DNA of 64,000 nt from Halorubrum salipaludis (GTDB lineage: Archaea > Halobacteriota > Halobacteria > Halobacteriales > Haloferacaceae), in contig NZ_NSKC01000003.1 of assembly GCF_002286985.1 (NCBI RefSeq), positions 248,001 to 312,000 of the forward strand. Reading direction: 5' to 3'. Every line of letters starts with the position of its first letter. Within the stretch, counting starts at the first letter, position 1. Positions 16,429-25,075 of the stretch are shown here, one piece after another. A program made the position numbers and the translations under genes. The notes beneath the pieces were generated by a model. It made no database searches. It was not told the DNA's origin and worked only from the letters and a program-made list of their open reading frames with translations.

Positions 16429-16990
16429 AGCCAATCGACCTTCTCACGCCCCCGGCGCTGCGCTGCTGACGAGTACGTCCCGTTGTAGTGATCGAGGAAC
16501 GTCTCCAGGTCTTCCCAGCCGCCCCAGTCGAGGACGAGCGGCGGGTCCACCTCCGCGTTCGCGAGGGAGGTCGCCCACGTCCGGCGGAGGTCGTGCGTGC
16601 TGAGGTAGAGCCAGCCCCGATCGTCTTCCTGGTCGGCGAGCTCCTCGCGGGCACTCTGGAGCCAGCGCCGGAGCGACCGGGTCGACGAGATCGACAGCAC
16701 CGGCTCGTCAGCTGACTCTTCGCGGACGTCGCCGATCGTCTGGATGCGTGTCGCGAGGTCGTTCTGGATCGGCGTCTCGCGGAACTTGTCGCCCTTCCCC
16801 TCCCAGACGCGGACCACCCAGACGGCGTCCGTCTCGACCACGTCCACAGCAACTTCAACGGGCCCGGCGTGGTCATCCTCGATGAGGTCGACCAGCTGCG
16901 CGAGACCCAGCTGCTCTACGATTTCCACCAGTTTCGCGGGCTCTCGTGGATCGGCATCGCGAACGACGGGACTTCTGAACGAAGCGACAA
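16425..16990 (-). pseudogene. Tyrosine recombinase (integrase) C-terminal remnant
   Basis: The minus strand encodes the catalytic C-terminus of a phage-integrase-family protein: VVRVWEGKGDKFRETPI, then STHDLRRTWATSLANAEVDPP with the His/Arg box, DWGGWEDLETFLDHYNGTYS with the Trp and the nucleophilic Tyr, and a basic tail. The N-terminal DNA-binding region is missing and the helix carrying the first catalytic Arg is not recognisable, so the gene is 5'-truncated or decayed. The readable segment fades at about 16990, only 20 bp from the stop codon of the lactate permease gene. It marks the right edge of the tRNA-Ala island. Confidence 0.75.
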
Positions 16991-17008
16991 ATCCTCCCTC
17001 GCCCGCTC

Positions 17009-18790
17009 TCAGAATACCGTCGGGAACACCGCGTACACGAACGCCACCGTTAGCGCGCCGCCGACGGCGAGGTAGTACGCCACGGGGATCAGGTTCAGCC
17101 GGATGACCCGGCCGGCCTTTCCGACGAGGCCGACCGTCGCGAGCGCGGCGATCACGTTGTGGATCGCGATCGTGTTCCCGATCGACGCGCCGATCGTCTG
17201 TGCGCCGACGAGCAGCTGGGTCGAGAGGCCGAGCTCCTGTGCGATCTCGAACTGGAACGCCGCGAAGGTCACGTTGCTCACGGTGATCGATCCGGCGATG
17301 AACGCCCCGAGAGTCCCGACGACGGGCGCGAAGAAGGGGTACGTCGCGCCGAGCGTCGAGGCGGTCGCGTCCGCGAGCACAACGATCATGCTCCCGTCGG
17401 CGGCCGCACCGGGGTGGGCGGCGGTCTGGAGCATCACCTCGACCATCGCGATGACGAACACTAAGGCGATCGCCGGCGAGACGATCTTCCCGGCGGCCTC
17501 CCGCCACGCGTCGGTCACGTCGCCGGCCTCCATTCGGAAGAGCGGCACCGCGAGCAGCGCGCTGACGAGCAGCCACGTCCCGGGGACGTACGCCCAGCCG
17601 ATCGCGCCGCCGATCGTGGTCCCGAACAGCTCCTCGACCGCGATCGTCATTCCGGGACCGCTCTGGAGGAACGACGCGATCGGGTCGATCACCCGCGTCC
17701 CGATCAACAGCACGACGAGCGCCAGATACGGCGACCACGCGCGGAGCAGGGAGATGGACGGCTCGCCGGTGTCCGCGCGGGCCCCGCCGCCGACCGTCGG
17801 GGTCTCGTCGCCCCCCGCGACCGTCTCGGCGCCGATGTCCGCCTCCGCGGCGTCGCTGCCTGGTTCGATACTGCCGACCCAGTGGGAGGGCCACTCCTCG
17901 CGCGGCGGGAACGTCCACTCCTCCGCCGGGAGGAGATACCCCGCGTTCAGCGTCACGACGACGACGGCGCCGCCGACCATCGCCGCGATGAGCGACGGGA
18001 GCTCCGGGCCGACCAGCCACGCCGCGGCGACGTACGGGACCGCGAACGTGACGCCGGCGAACAGACAGAGCGGCGCGACCTCCCAGACCGGCGCCAACGA
18101 CCTATTCTCCGGGTCGGTCGCGCCGAAGAAGTAAACGACCATCCCCACCGCGAAAAGCGGCATGAGCGTGCCCAAGAGCCCGTTGAAGACGGCCGCCCAC
18201 CCGCCGGCGCTCGCGGAGTACGCGCCGACGGAGTCGAAGCCGCCGCCCACGATCGCTTCCGAGACCGCGTCGAGCGGCTGCTCGAACCCGACGATGATCG
18301 GCGTGCCGACCGCGCCGAACACGGTCGCGACGGCGTGGCCGACGAGCGCCGCGACGACGGCCGCGAACGCGGGGAACCCGAGCGCGAGCAGCAGCGGCGC
18401 GACCACCGCCGCGGGCGTGCCGAACCCGGCGACGCCCTCGATGAACGTCGCGAGGAAGAACCCCAGCAGAACGACCTGGACGCGTCGGTCGTCGCTGATC
18501 GACGCGAAACCGGCGTTGATCCGATCGACCGCCCCGGAGTTCATCAGCGTGTACAGGAGGACCAACGCGCCGAAGACGATCCAGAGGATCTCGATCGCGG
18601 CCATGGCGCCGTTCGCAGACGCGGCGAGGATCCACTCGACGGGCATGTCCCATGCGAGGAACGCGACCGCGGCGGCGGCCAGCCACGCGACCGGCATGGC
18701 GCGTGAGGCGGACCACAACAGGCCGACGAGCAGCACGGCGACGACCAACAGCGGAACCAGCGCCAGCGGCGCGCTCGCCGGGAGCGTCAC
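17009..18790 (-). CDS. lctP: L-lactate permease (LctP family)
   Basis: The 593-aa transporter begins from a GTG start and has about 13 membrane segments. Family signatures include [19 protein letters not shown] (the highly conserved EG-x-AGFG-P motif), [14 protein letters not shown], and near the C-terminus [19 protein letters not shown] with [23 protein letters not shown]. LctP proteins import lactate or glycolate with protons or sodium. A hydrophilic, low-complexity insertion around 295-345 ([20 protein letters not shown]) is an acidic haloarchaeal loop. It is monocistronic and abuts the integrase remnant. Transport of lactate rather than another monocarboxylate is inferred from the family. 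Confidence 0.88.
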   Translation of the reverse strand: MTLPASAPLALVPLLVVAVLLVGLLWSASRAMPVAWLAAAAVAFLAWDMPVEWILAASANGAMAAIEILWIVFGALVLLYTLMNSGAVDRINAGFASISDDRRVQVVLLGFFLATFIEGVAGFGTPAAVVAPLLLALGFPAFAAVVAALVGHAVATVFGAVGTPIIVGFEQPLDAVSEAIVGGGFDSVGAYSASAGGWAAVFNGLLGTLMPLFAVGMVVYFFGATDPENRSLAPVWEVAPLCLFAGVTFAVPYVAAAWLVGPELPSLIAAMVGGAVVVVTLNAGYLLPAEEWTFPPREEWPSHWVGSIEPGSDAAEADIGAETVAGGDETPTVGGGARADTGEPSISLLRAWSPYLALVVLLIGTRVIDPIASFLQSGPGMTIAVEELFGTTIGGAIGWAYVPGTWLLVSALLAVPLFRMEAGDVTDAWREAAGKIVSPAIALVFVIAMVEVMLQTAAHPGAAADGSMIVVLADATASTLGATYPFFAPVVGTLGAFIAGSITVSNVTFAAFQFEIAQELGLSTQLLVGAQTIGASIGNTIAIHNVIAALATVGLVGKAGRVIRLNLIPVAYYLAVGGALTVAFVYAVFPTVF

Positions 18791-19040
18791 CGGCGACCAC
18801 CTCCGCGGCCGCGATGCCGCGGCCGTCCGACGGGTCCGCGGATCGACCGGTCACGGGGCGCGACGGAGGTCCGAATCGGCTGCGAGCGGTGCCGTTCGGA
18901 GGGGCCACACAGCGACGGTGACGTGATGTCGACGGGCATCGTCTGTGTCGGGAACTGCGGCGCGTATAAACGATCGTCACGGTTCCCGCCCTGTCGGATT
19001 CCGTAGACCGCGGGGAATTAAAGCGAGTGCATCCGGGGAA

Positions 19041-19721
19041 TTACTCCTCGGCCGCGTTCGGCCCCGACCCCTGAACCCGCCGCGCGACGAGGGCGAAGAG
19101 CCCCAGCCCGATCAGGTAGAGCCGCCAGCCGCTGTTGGCGATCGGGAACCGCCGGTCCACCGGCTCGTCGGTGACGAGATCCGGATCTCGCGGCTCGACG
19201 GGGTTGTTGACGTGCACGGTCTCGGTCGAGCCCGTGGTTCCGGCGTCGACGCTCCGCGCGCCCGTCTCCGGGTCGACCCGCACGTCGACGAACGTCTGCA
19301 CGAAGCCGTCGGCCGTCGAGAACAGGACCTCTCCCTCGAGCGCGAGGAACTGGTCCCGGAGCGGCCAGAGGAGGTTCACCCCGTCCAGGTGGGTCCAGTC
19401 GAGCGCGACGTGCGCGAAGACGTGGACGAAGATCGCCACCCACGCGACCGCGATCCACCGGCCGGAGAGGCGATCGCGGACCAGCGATCGGTCCCGGACG
19501 CGGGTGTCGTAGTACAGAAGCAGCGCGCCGACCGCGGGGACCACGAGGTTGTGGCCGACCGTCCGGTGGGCGCCGGGCATGACCGGCCCGAGGAAGCTGT
19601 CGACCTCCGGGAGCACCAGCACGACGAGCAGGGCCGCGAGCGCCCGGCGGTCGTAGTACTCCCCGAGCAGCGCGGCCGCGAGCAACAGCGCGAACCCGGC
19701 GTGGACGACGGTCGAGGGCAC
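19041..19721 (-). CDS. YdjM-like membrane protein, tandem paralogue B
   Basis: The 226-aa protein starts at a GTG that overlaps the stop codon of the upstream gene by one base (TAGTG). It resembles the membrane-bound metal-dependent hydrolase group: VVLVLPEVDSFLGPVMPGAHRTVGHNLVV contains the D/E-x-D and H-R-x-x-x-H pattern and FVHVFAHVALDWTHLDGVNLLWPL a second His/Asp cluster. A periplasm-like acidic region (VRVDPETGARSVDAGTTGSTE) precedes a final membrane helix ending in a basic, then acidic tail. Its sister gene shares the same layout, so this is a tandem duplication. Substrate unknown. Confidence 0.72.
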   Translation of the reverse strand: MPSTVVHAGFALLLAAALLGEYYDRRALAALLVVLVLPEVDSFLGPVMPGAHRTVGHNLVVPAVGALLLYYDTRVRDRSLVRDRLSGRWIAVAWVAIFVHVFAHVALDWTHLDGVNLLWPLRDQFLALEGEVLFSTADGFVQTFVDVRVDPETGARSVDAGTTGSTETVHVNNPVEPRDPDLVTDEPVDRRFPIANSGWRLYLIGLGLFALVARRVQGSGPNAAEE

Positions 19722-20404
19722 TACTCGGCCACCTCCGCACCGTCGTCGTCCAGCGACCGGGACCGCCGCCGGAACCGGACCGCGAGCGTCGCGAGCGCGG
19801 CCGCGACCACGACAAGCTGCCACCCGCTCCGGACGAGCGACAGCTCGCGGTCGGCCCCGAGACCGAGACCCGGCCGCCCGTCGGGGTTCACGAACGTCGG
19901 GATCGCGTGCGATCCGGTCGTCCCCGGGCTCGAAAGCGGGAGGAGCCCGGGCCCGTCCGCGGCGAGCGCGACGAACGTCTGGACGACCCCCTCCCGCGTC
20001 GAGAACACGAGCCGGCCGTCGATCCGGTAATAGGCGTCGTGGACCGGGTACAGCAGGTTCGCGCCATCGGAGCCGAACAGGTCCGTTCCGATCCCGGCGA
20101 CGAGGAACGCCGCGAGCGCGACCCACGCGACCCGCACGCCGCGCCACCCGAACCGGGCGCGGATCCGGGACTCGCCGCCCGCGGCGGTGTCCCAGTAGAG
20201 CGCGCCCGCCGCGAACGCCGGGATCCAGAGCGCGTGGAAGAGGGCGTTCGTCGCGCCGGGAACGACGAGGCTCGCGACCGCGTCGAGGTCGGGGGCGACC
20301 GCGGCGACGACGACGATCGCGACCGCGCGCCGGTCGAACGCGGCGCCGAGCAGGGCCGCCGCCAGCAGCGCGCCGACCGCGGCGGCGACGAGCGTCGGAG
20401 CCAT
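19721..20404 (-). CDS. YdjM-like membrane protein, tandem paralogue A
   Basis: The 227-aa product mirrors its downstream neighbour: an N-terminal helix, AAVAPDLDAVASLVVPGATNALFHALWIPA, FGSDGANLLYPVHDAYYRIDGRLVFSTREGVVQTFV, an extracellular-looking loop and a C-terminal helix with basic residues. Here the H-R-x-x-x-H motif reads NALFHALW, so one of the two His residues kept by paralogue B is lost and this copy may have lost or changed metal binding. The phrase GxxLFSTxxGxVQTFV is shared by both. The pair is co-transcribed with overlap. Confidence 0.7.
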   Translation of the reverse strand: MAPTLVAAAVGALLAAALLGAAFDRRAVAIVVVAAVAPDLDAVASLVVPGATNALFHALWIPAFAAGALYWDTAAGGESRIRARFGWRGVRVAWVALAAFLVAGIGTDLFGSDGANLLYPVHDAYYRIDGRLVFSTREGVVQTFVALAADGPGLLPLSSPGTTGSHAIPTFVNPDGRPGLGLGADRELSLVRSGWQLVVVAAALATLAVRFRRRSRSLDDDGAEVAE

Positions 20405-20467
20405 ACCGCCTCTGACGGTCGCACGAGAATAAGCGCTCCGGGGACGGAACCGCTTGCCTCCGGCAGA

Positions 20468-21259
20468 TTAGGCGCCGCGTTCGTCCCGCACGGAGTCGTC
20501 GTTCGGGTCCGGCTCGACCGCGTCGGCCGGGACGAACTCGTCGGACCCGGGCGGCAGCGTCTCGTCGTCGGGTGCCGATTCCTCGACGGACGCTGATGTC
20601 TCGCTAGACGCTTCCTCGTCCGCGGTCGGCTCGCCGAGCAGCGCGGTCGCCATCTGCCGGCAGACGTACGCGACGAGGTTCGTGACGTGGAGCGCCACGA
20701 GCACGCTGACGACACCGATCGCGGTCGCGAGCAGCGCCTCGGGGAGCGTGTCGATCGCCCACGTCACCGGTTCCCCGTTGGACTCGCCGAAGGTGGCCAC
20801 GTACGGGTACCGCAACGGGGCGAGTACCAGGGAGAGCCCGTTCACGAGCGCGACCAGCAGGAGGAACGCGAGGACGGTGACGAAGAACTTCAGCGAGAGG
20901 AAGCCGACGCCCCGCCACGTCGACGCCGCGTCGACGTACTTCCTGACGCCCGCGACCGCGCCGTCCGTGTCGTCGGGTACGTCGTCGTACCGGTCGAGAT
21001 CTGTCCCCAACAGCCGGTTGGCGAGCCAGCGCTCGAAGCCGGCGGCGATCCGGGCGCCGATCAGCGTCGCCAGGAGTATGACGAGCCCGACGAGCACGAC
21101 CGAGAGGACGAGTCCGAACGTGATCCCGAACGAAGACAGTGTCCAGTAGACGAACCCGAGCGGGATCGCGAGCAGGAGATACAACAGGTGTCTGTACGTT
21201 CGGCCGTCGACGAGGACGCCGACGACCGGGAGGGCGGAGGGTGAACGGAGGGAGACCAT
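20468..21259 (-). CDS. Membrane protein with stand-alone 'putative sensor' domain
   Basis: The 263-aa protein has four to five helices. DGRTYRHLLYLLLAIPLGFVYWTL followed by GLVLSVVLVGLVILLATLIGARIAAGFERWLANRLLG is the pattern of the putative sensor domain (PF13796 type) that in bacteria sits before histidine kinases; here no kinase is attached. A second pair of helices (FFVTVLAFLLLVALVNG and ALLATAIGVVSVLVALHV) and a long acidic, disordered C-terminal tail complete it. It lies 63 bp upstream of the tandem membrane-protein pair in the same orientation. Function unknown. Confidence 0.65.
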   Translation of the reverse strand: MVSLRSPSALPVVGVLVDGRTYRHLLYLLLAIPLGFVYWTLSSFGITFGLVLSVVLVGLVILLATLIGARIAAGFERWLANRLLGTDLDRYDDVPDDTDGAVAGVRKYVDAASTWRGVGFLSLKFFVTVLAFLLLVALVNGLSLVLAPLRYPYVATFGESNGEPVTWAIDTLPEALLATAIGVVSVLVALHVTNLVAYVCRQMATALLGEPTADEEASSETSASVEESAPDDETLPPGSDEFVPADAVEPDPNDDSVRDERGA

Positions 21260-21355
21260 GCGCGGTCGACACGTTTCTCTCCGCCGACATAAATCGATCG
21301 CAATCGGCGGGTCGCGAGGGGGTCGAACGGACCGTCTCGACCCCGTTCCGCCGAT

Positions 21356-21670
21356 CTACCCGACGAAGAAGTCGATCGCGTCGCCGGTCGACTGTCCCTT
21401 GTACAGCTCGGAGTAGCCGCAGTTCGCGCACGAGACCACGACGAAACGCCGGTTTTGTACGTCGAACAGCTTGGTGAGACCGGTGCCGCTGGTGGCGATC
21501 TCGTCCGTCTCCGTCTCCTCGCCGCCGCACTTCGGGCAGCCGTCGCGGTCGCCGGCGGCGAGCCCCGCGGACTCGGGGTCGACGCGGTCGTCGGCGGATC
21601 CGTCCCACTCGTCGGTCGGTTCGTCGCCGAAGACGGAGTACTCCGTCTCGTCGTCGTTCTCGGAGGGCAT
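21356..21670 (-). CDS. Zinc-ribbon protein (DUF2082-like)
   Basis: The 104-aa protein has an acidic N-terminal half and a C-terminal zinc ribbon with CPKCGG and CANCGYSELYK. The segment TGTGLTKLFDVQNRRFVVVSC between them matches the nucleic-acid-binding zinc-ribbon family DUF2082, where the ribbon is followed by ELYK. A role in nucleic-acid binding is a family-level inference. The ATG at 21670 was chosen over a GTG three codons upstream. It is monocistronic, facing the same way as purB. Confidence 0.72.
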   Translation of the reverse strand: MPSENDDETEYSVFGDEPTDEWDGSADDRVDPESAGLAAGDRDGCPKCGGEETETDEIATSGTGLTKLFDVQNRRFVVVSCANCGYSELYKGQSTGDAIDFFVG

Positions 21671-21733
21671 CGGTCCCACCTGCTCCCGCGACGACTAAAC
21701 CTCTTGTGGCGGTCCGCGAGCTCCCGCGCGGCC

Positions 21734-23227
21734 CTACTCGTCGATCTCGTCGACCAGCTCGTCGGCGACACCGGTGTAACCGGCCGGGGTCAGCGCCTTC
21801 AGCTCCTCGCGAACGCCCGCGTCGACGTCGAGGTCGTCGAAGAGGTCGCGGAAGTCGTCGAGGGTGACGCGCTTCCCCCGCGTCAGGTCCTTCACGCGCT
21901 CGTAGGCGTCGGTGTCGCCCTCGCGGCGGAGGATCGTCTGGACGGCCTCGCCGATCACCTCCGGGGTGTCCGCCAGCTCCTCGCGCATGACGGTCTCGTT
22001 CGGGACGACCGTGTCGAGGCCGTCGCCCGCCTTCGAGTAGCCGATGAGGCAGTGCGCGAGGGCGGCGCCGACGTTGCGCTTGACCGTCGAGTCTGAGAGG
22101 TCGCGCTGGAGCCGCGAGGTCGTCACGTAGTCCGCGAGGAAGGTGAGATCGGCGTTCGCCTTCGAGAGGTTCCCCTCGCTGTTCTCGAAGTCGATCGGGT
22201 TCACCTTGTGCGGCATCGTCGAGGAGCCGGTCTCGCCCTCGACGGTCCGCTGGCCGAGGTAGCGGTCGGAGACGTACAGCCACGCGTCGAGGTCCAGATC
22301 GAGGAGGACGTTGTTGACGCCGCGGAGCGCGTCGAACAGCGCCGCCAGGTCGTCGCAGGGGTTCACCTGCGTCGCGAGCGGCGTGTGTTCCAGATCGAGC
22401 CCGCGAACGAACGACTCGGCGAAGGCGGGCCAGTCGACTTCGGGGTACGCCGCGTCGTGGGCGGCGTACGTGCCCGAGGCGCCCGCGAGCTTGCCCGAGA
22501 GGTCGCCGTTCGCGACGACGACCCGCCCGAGCGCGCGGCCGAGACGAGAGGCGTACACGGCCATCTCCTTGCCGAACGTCGTCGGCGTCGCGGGCTGACC
22601 GTGCGTGCGCGCCAGCATCGGCGTGTCGCGGTGCTCCCGCGCGAGGCCGGCGAGCGCGTCGCGGACCTCGCGGATCGCGGGCACGACGACCTCGCTCACG
22701 GCCGCCTTCACCAGCAGCCGGTGCGCGAGGTTGTTCACGTCCTCGCTCGTGAGGCCGAAGTGGATCCACGGGTACAGCGTCTCGCTGTCGGAAATCGGTC
22801 CCGATCCCTCCAGCCCGTCCAGCCGAAGCCGCAGGAAGTACTCGACCGCCTTCACGTCGTGGTTGGTTGCGCTGTACCCCTCAGCGCCCTCGACCTCCAG
22901 CGCCTTGATCAGGCGGGCGTCCTCGGCCGAAAAGTCCTCGTAAACCGCGCGGAGCGCCGCCTCAGCCTCCTCGTCGAGCGCGATCGGGGTCGCGTCGAGC
23001 GCGGCCAGTTCGATCAGGTACTCGACCTCGACGCGGGTCCGTGCGCGCATGAGCGCGGCCTCGCTCGCGTACGGGGACAGCGGCGCGGTCCGCGAGGCGT
23101 ACCGACCGTCCAGCGGGGACACCGCCGCGAGGGGGTCCGAGCGCGACAGTCCCGCGATGGCGTCGTCGCCCGGCGCGTCGCCGCCAGTCGATTCGGAGTC
23201 GCCCGCCGGTTCGGAGTCGTCGGTCAT
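21734..23227 (-). CDS. purB: Adenylosuccinate lyase
   Basis: The 497-aa enzyme catalyses two fumarate-releasing steps of purine synthesis (SAICAR to AICAR, adenylosuccinate to AMP). The fumarase/aspartase superfamily signature GSSTMPHKVNPIDFEN is present, with the conserved His region ARTHGQPATPTTFGKEMA and LTSEDVNNLAH. An extra N-terminal acidic stretch of about 28 residues (MTDDSEPAGDSESTGGDA) precedes the usual start LAAVSPLDGRY. The start ATG at 23227 gives this form; an internal start would remove the tail. It is divergent from purN-purH across 168 bp, so both likely share regulation. Confidence 0.92.
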   Translation of the reverse strand: MTDDSEPAGDSESTGGDAPGDDAIAGLSRSDPLAAVSPLDGRYASRTAPLSPYASEAALMRARTRVEVEYLIELAALDATPIALDEEAEAALRAVYEDFSAEDARLIKALEVEGAEGYSATNHDVKAVEYFLRLRLDGLEGSGPISDSETLYPWIHFGLTSEDVNNLAHRLLVKAAVSEVVVPAIREVRDALAGLAREHRDTPMLARTHGQPATPTTFGKEMAVYASRLGRALGRVVVANGDLSGKLAGASGTYAAHDAAYPEVDWPAFAESFVRGLDLEHTPLATQVNPCDDLAALFDALRGVNNVLLDLDLDAWLYVSDRYLGQRTVEGETGSSTMPHKVNPIDFENSEGNLSKANADLTFLADYVTTSRLQRDLSDSTVKRNVGAALAHCLIGYSKAGDGLDTVVPNETVMREELADTPEVIGEAVQTILRREGDTDAYERVKDLTRGKRVTLDDFRDLFDDLDVDAGVREELKALTPAGYTGVADELVDEIDE

Positions 23228-23395
23228 GTCCGCGACTGCCGCCGGAGCCAGCAAAAGCGTGTCGATGGGGAGTCGCACGGACGTGGATCCGTTCTCGTTC
23301 TCTGTCGGCCTCTCGACCAAAATGTATCCGCGAACGTGAACACACTCCGGCGGCGGACCGCAATCGATATACGCGATCGGTCGGTCCCCTCGTGT
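23228..23395. promoter_or_regulatory. Bidirectional promoter region purB / purN-purH
   Basis: These 168 bp separate two divergent purine-biosynthesis genes. On the plus strand CGATATACGC (about 23365-23374) lies 25-30 nt before the purN-purH ATG at 23396, fitting an archaeal TATA box for a leaderless gene. A clear TATA box for purB was not identified. No obvious palindromic operator was seen. Confidence 0.45.
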
Positions 23396-25000
23396 ATGAA
23401 GATCGCCGGACTCGCGAGCAACCGGGGACGGAACCTCAGACACATCGCCGACGCCGCGCCGGGCGGCGCGGAGCTGTCGGTCGTCCTGACGAACCGCGAG
23501 CAGGCGCCCGTGCTGGAGGCCGCCACGGAGCGGCGGGTGCCCACCGAGGTCGTCGAGCGCGAGGCGGGGGAGTCGCGCGCGTCGCACGAGCGCCGAATCC
23601 TGGACCGGCTGGCGGGGTACGACTTCGATCTGGTCTGTCTGGACGGGTACATGCGCGTCCTCACCGAGGAGTTCCTCGACGCGGCGCCCACCACGCTGAA
23701 CGTCCACCCCTCCCTGCTGCCCGCGTTCCCGGGCACGGACGCCCACGAGCAGGTGCTCGACGCCGGCGTCCGGACCACCGGCTGCACGGTCCACGTCGTC
23801 ACCGAGGAGGTCGACGCCGGCCCGATCGTGACACAGGAGCCGGTGCCGGTCTACGAGGGCGACGACGCCGACGCGCTGAAAGACCGGGTGCTTCGCGACG
23901 CCGAGTTCACGGCGTACCCGCGCGCGGTGCGGTGGTTCGCCGAGGACCGCGTGACGGTCGAGCGCGACGCCGACGGGGCGCCCGAGAACGTGACCGTCGA
24001 GGGCGACACCGGGGGCGACTTCCCCGAAAGACGGTTCGTCTCCGAGGAGCGCGCCGACACGCTGCGGTACGGCGAGAACCCGCATCAGGACGCCGCGCTC
24101 TACGTCGACGACGGCTGCGAGGAGGCGAGCGTCGTCGACGCGCCACAGCTGAACCCCGGCGCGAAGGGGATGGGGTACAACAACTACAACGACGCCGACG
24201 CCGCCCTCGACCTGGTCAAGGAGTTCGACGAGCCCGCCGCCGCCGTGATCAAACACACGAACCCGGCCGGCTGTGCGACCAGCGACACGCTCGCGGACGC
24301 GTACGACCGCGCGCTCCGCACCGACGCGAAGTCGGCGTTCGGCGGCATCGTCGCCCTGAACCGCGAGTGCGACGCCGACACCGCCGACGCCATCGTCGAC
24401 TCGTTCAAGGAGGTCGTCGTCGCCCCGGGCTACACCGACAGCGCGCTCGACGTGCTCCGAGAGAAGAAGAACCTCCGCGTGCTCGACGTGGGGCCTCTCG
24501 GCGAGGGCGAGGAGCGGTTCTCCGAGCGGTTCACGGAGAAACCGATCGTCGGGGGACGGCTGGTCCAGGAGCGGGACCGCCAGTCACCGACCGCCGCCGA
24601 ACTCGACGTGGTCACCGAGCGCGAGCCCACCGACGAGCAGCTCGAGACGATGACCTTCGCGTGGAAGACGCTCAAACACGTGAAGTCGAACGGGATCCTG
24701 TTCGCGACCGGCACCGAGACGGTCGGCGTCGGCATGGGACAGGTGTCGCGCGTCGACGCCGTCACGCTCGCGGCGATGAAGGCGGAGAAGGACGCGGACG
24801 GGAAATCGGCCGAGGGGGCGGTGATGGCCTCGGACGCGTTCTTCCCGTTCCCGGACGCGATCGAGGAGGCGGCCGAGGCCGGGATCGAGGCCGTGATCCA
24901 GCCCGGCGGCTCCGTCAACGACGAGGACGTGATCGCCGCGGCCGACGACCACGACATGGCGATGGCCTTCACCGGCTCGCGCTGCTTCCGGCACGACTGA
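23396..25000 (+). CDS. purH: PurN-PurH fusion: GAR formyltransferase / AICAR formyltransferase
   Basis: The 534-aa protein joins two purine enzymes. Residues 1 to about 190 are a phosphoribosylglycinamide formyltransferase (MKIAGLASNRGRNLRHI; catalytic Asn and His in TLNVHPSLLPAFPG; Asp in TEEVDAGPIVTQEP). Residues from about 215 are the AICAR formyltransferase half of PurH (LRYGENPHQDAALY, AAVIKHTNPAGCATS with Lys/His, FTGSRCFRHD at the end). The IMP cyclohydrolase domain of bacterial PurH is absent; archaea commonly use PurO for that step. Such a fusion is known in haloarchaea. It is divergent from purB. Confidence 0.92.
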   Translation: MKIAGLASNRGRNLRHIADAAPGGAELSVVLTNREQAPVLEAATERRVPTEVVEREAGESRASHERRILDRLAGYDFDLVCLDGYMRVLTEEFLDAAPTTLNVHPSLLPAFPGTDAHEQVLDAGVRTTGCTVHVVTEEVDAGPIVTQEPVPVYEGDDADALKDRVLRDAEFTAYPRAVRWFAEDRVTVERDADGAPENVTVEGDTGGDFPERRFVSEERADTLRYGENPHQDAALYVDDGCEEASVVDAPQLNPGAKGMGYNNYNDADAALDLVKEFDEPAAAVIKHTNPAGCATSDTLADAYDRALRTDAKSAFGGIVALNRECDADTADAIVDSFKEVVVAPGYTDSALDVLREKKNLRVLDVGPLGEGEERFSERFTEKPIVGGRLVQERDRQSPTAAELDVVTEREPTDEQLETMTFAWKTLKHVKSNGILFATGTETVGVGMGQVSRVDAVTLAAMKAEKDADGKSAEGAVMASDAFFPFPDAIEEAAEAGIEAVIQPGGSVNDEDVIAAADDHDMAMAFTGSRCFRHD

Positions 25001-25075
25001 GCCGGCGACCGCTCGGGACCCGGAACGGCCCGCCGAAGCCGTCGGATACATGGGCGTCGCCGCGCTCGTTGGCCC

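Larger units (their letters stand above)
13880..16990. mobile_element. Remnant integrative element at tRNA-Ala
   Basis: Boundaries are set by the tRNA-derived direct repeats on the left and an integrase remnant on the right. The interior is clearly AT-richer than the flanks (visibly so from 14.8 to 16.4 kb), holds no housekeeping genes and encodes only small, unrecognised, mainly membrane proteins plus unusual hairpins. The integrase fragment points inward from the right end, as the C-terminal half of a split SSV-type integrase would, but no N-terminal half is recognised beside the tRNA. No replication or capsid gene was seen. The right boundary is approximate. Confidence 0.6.

Noticed and set aside
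16985-17008. att copy at the right edge of the island (ACAAATCCTCC)
   Set aside because: Only seven contiguous bases (CAAATCC) match the tRNA 3' end, which is within chance expectation.
20604-22769. Open frame of over 700 codons antisense-like to sensor-domain and purB genes
   Set aside because: It is in a shifted frame of the same strand as real genes, with a basic, low-complexity product; purB and its neighbours explain the coding signal.
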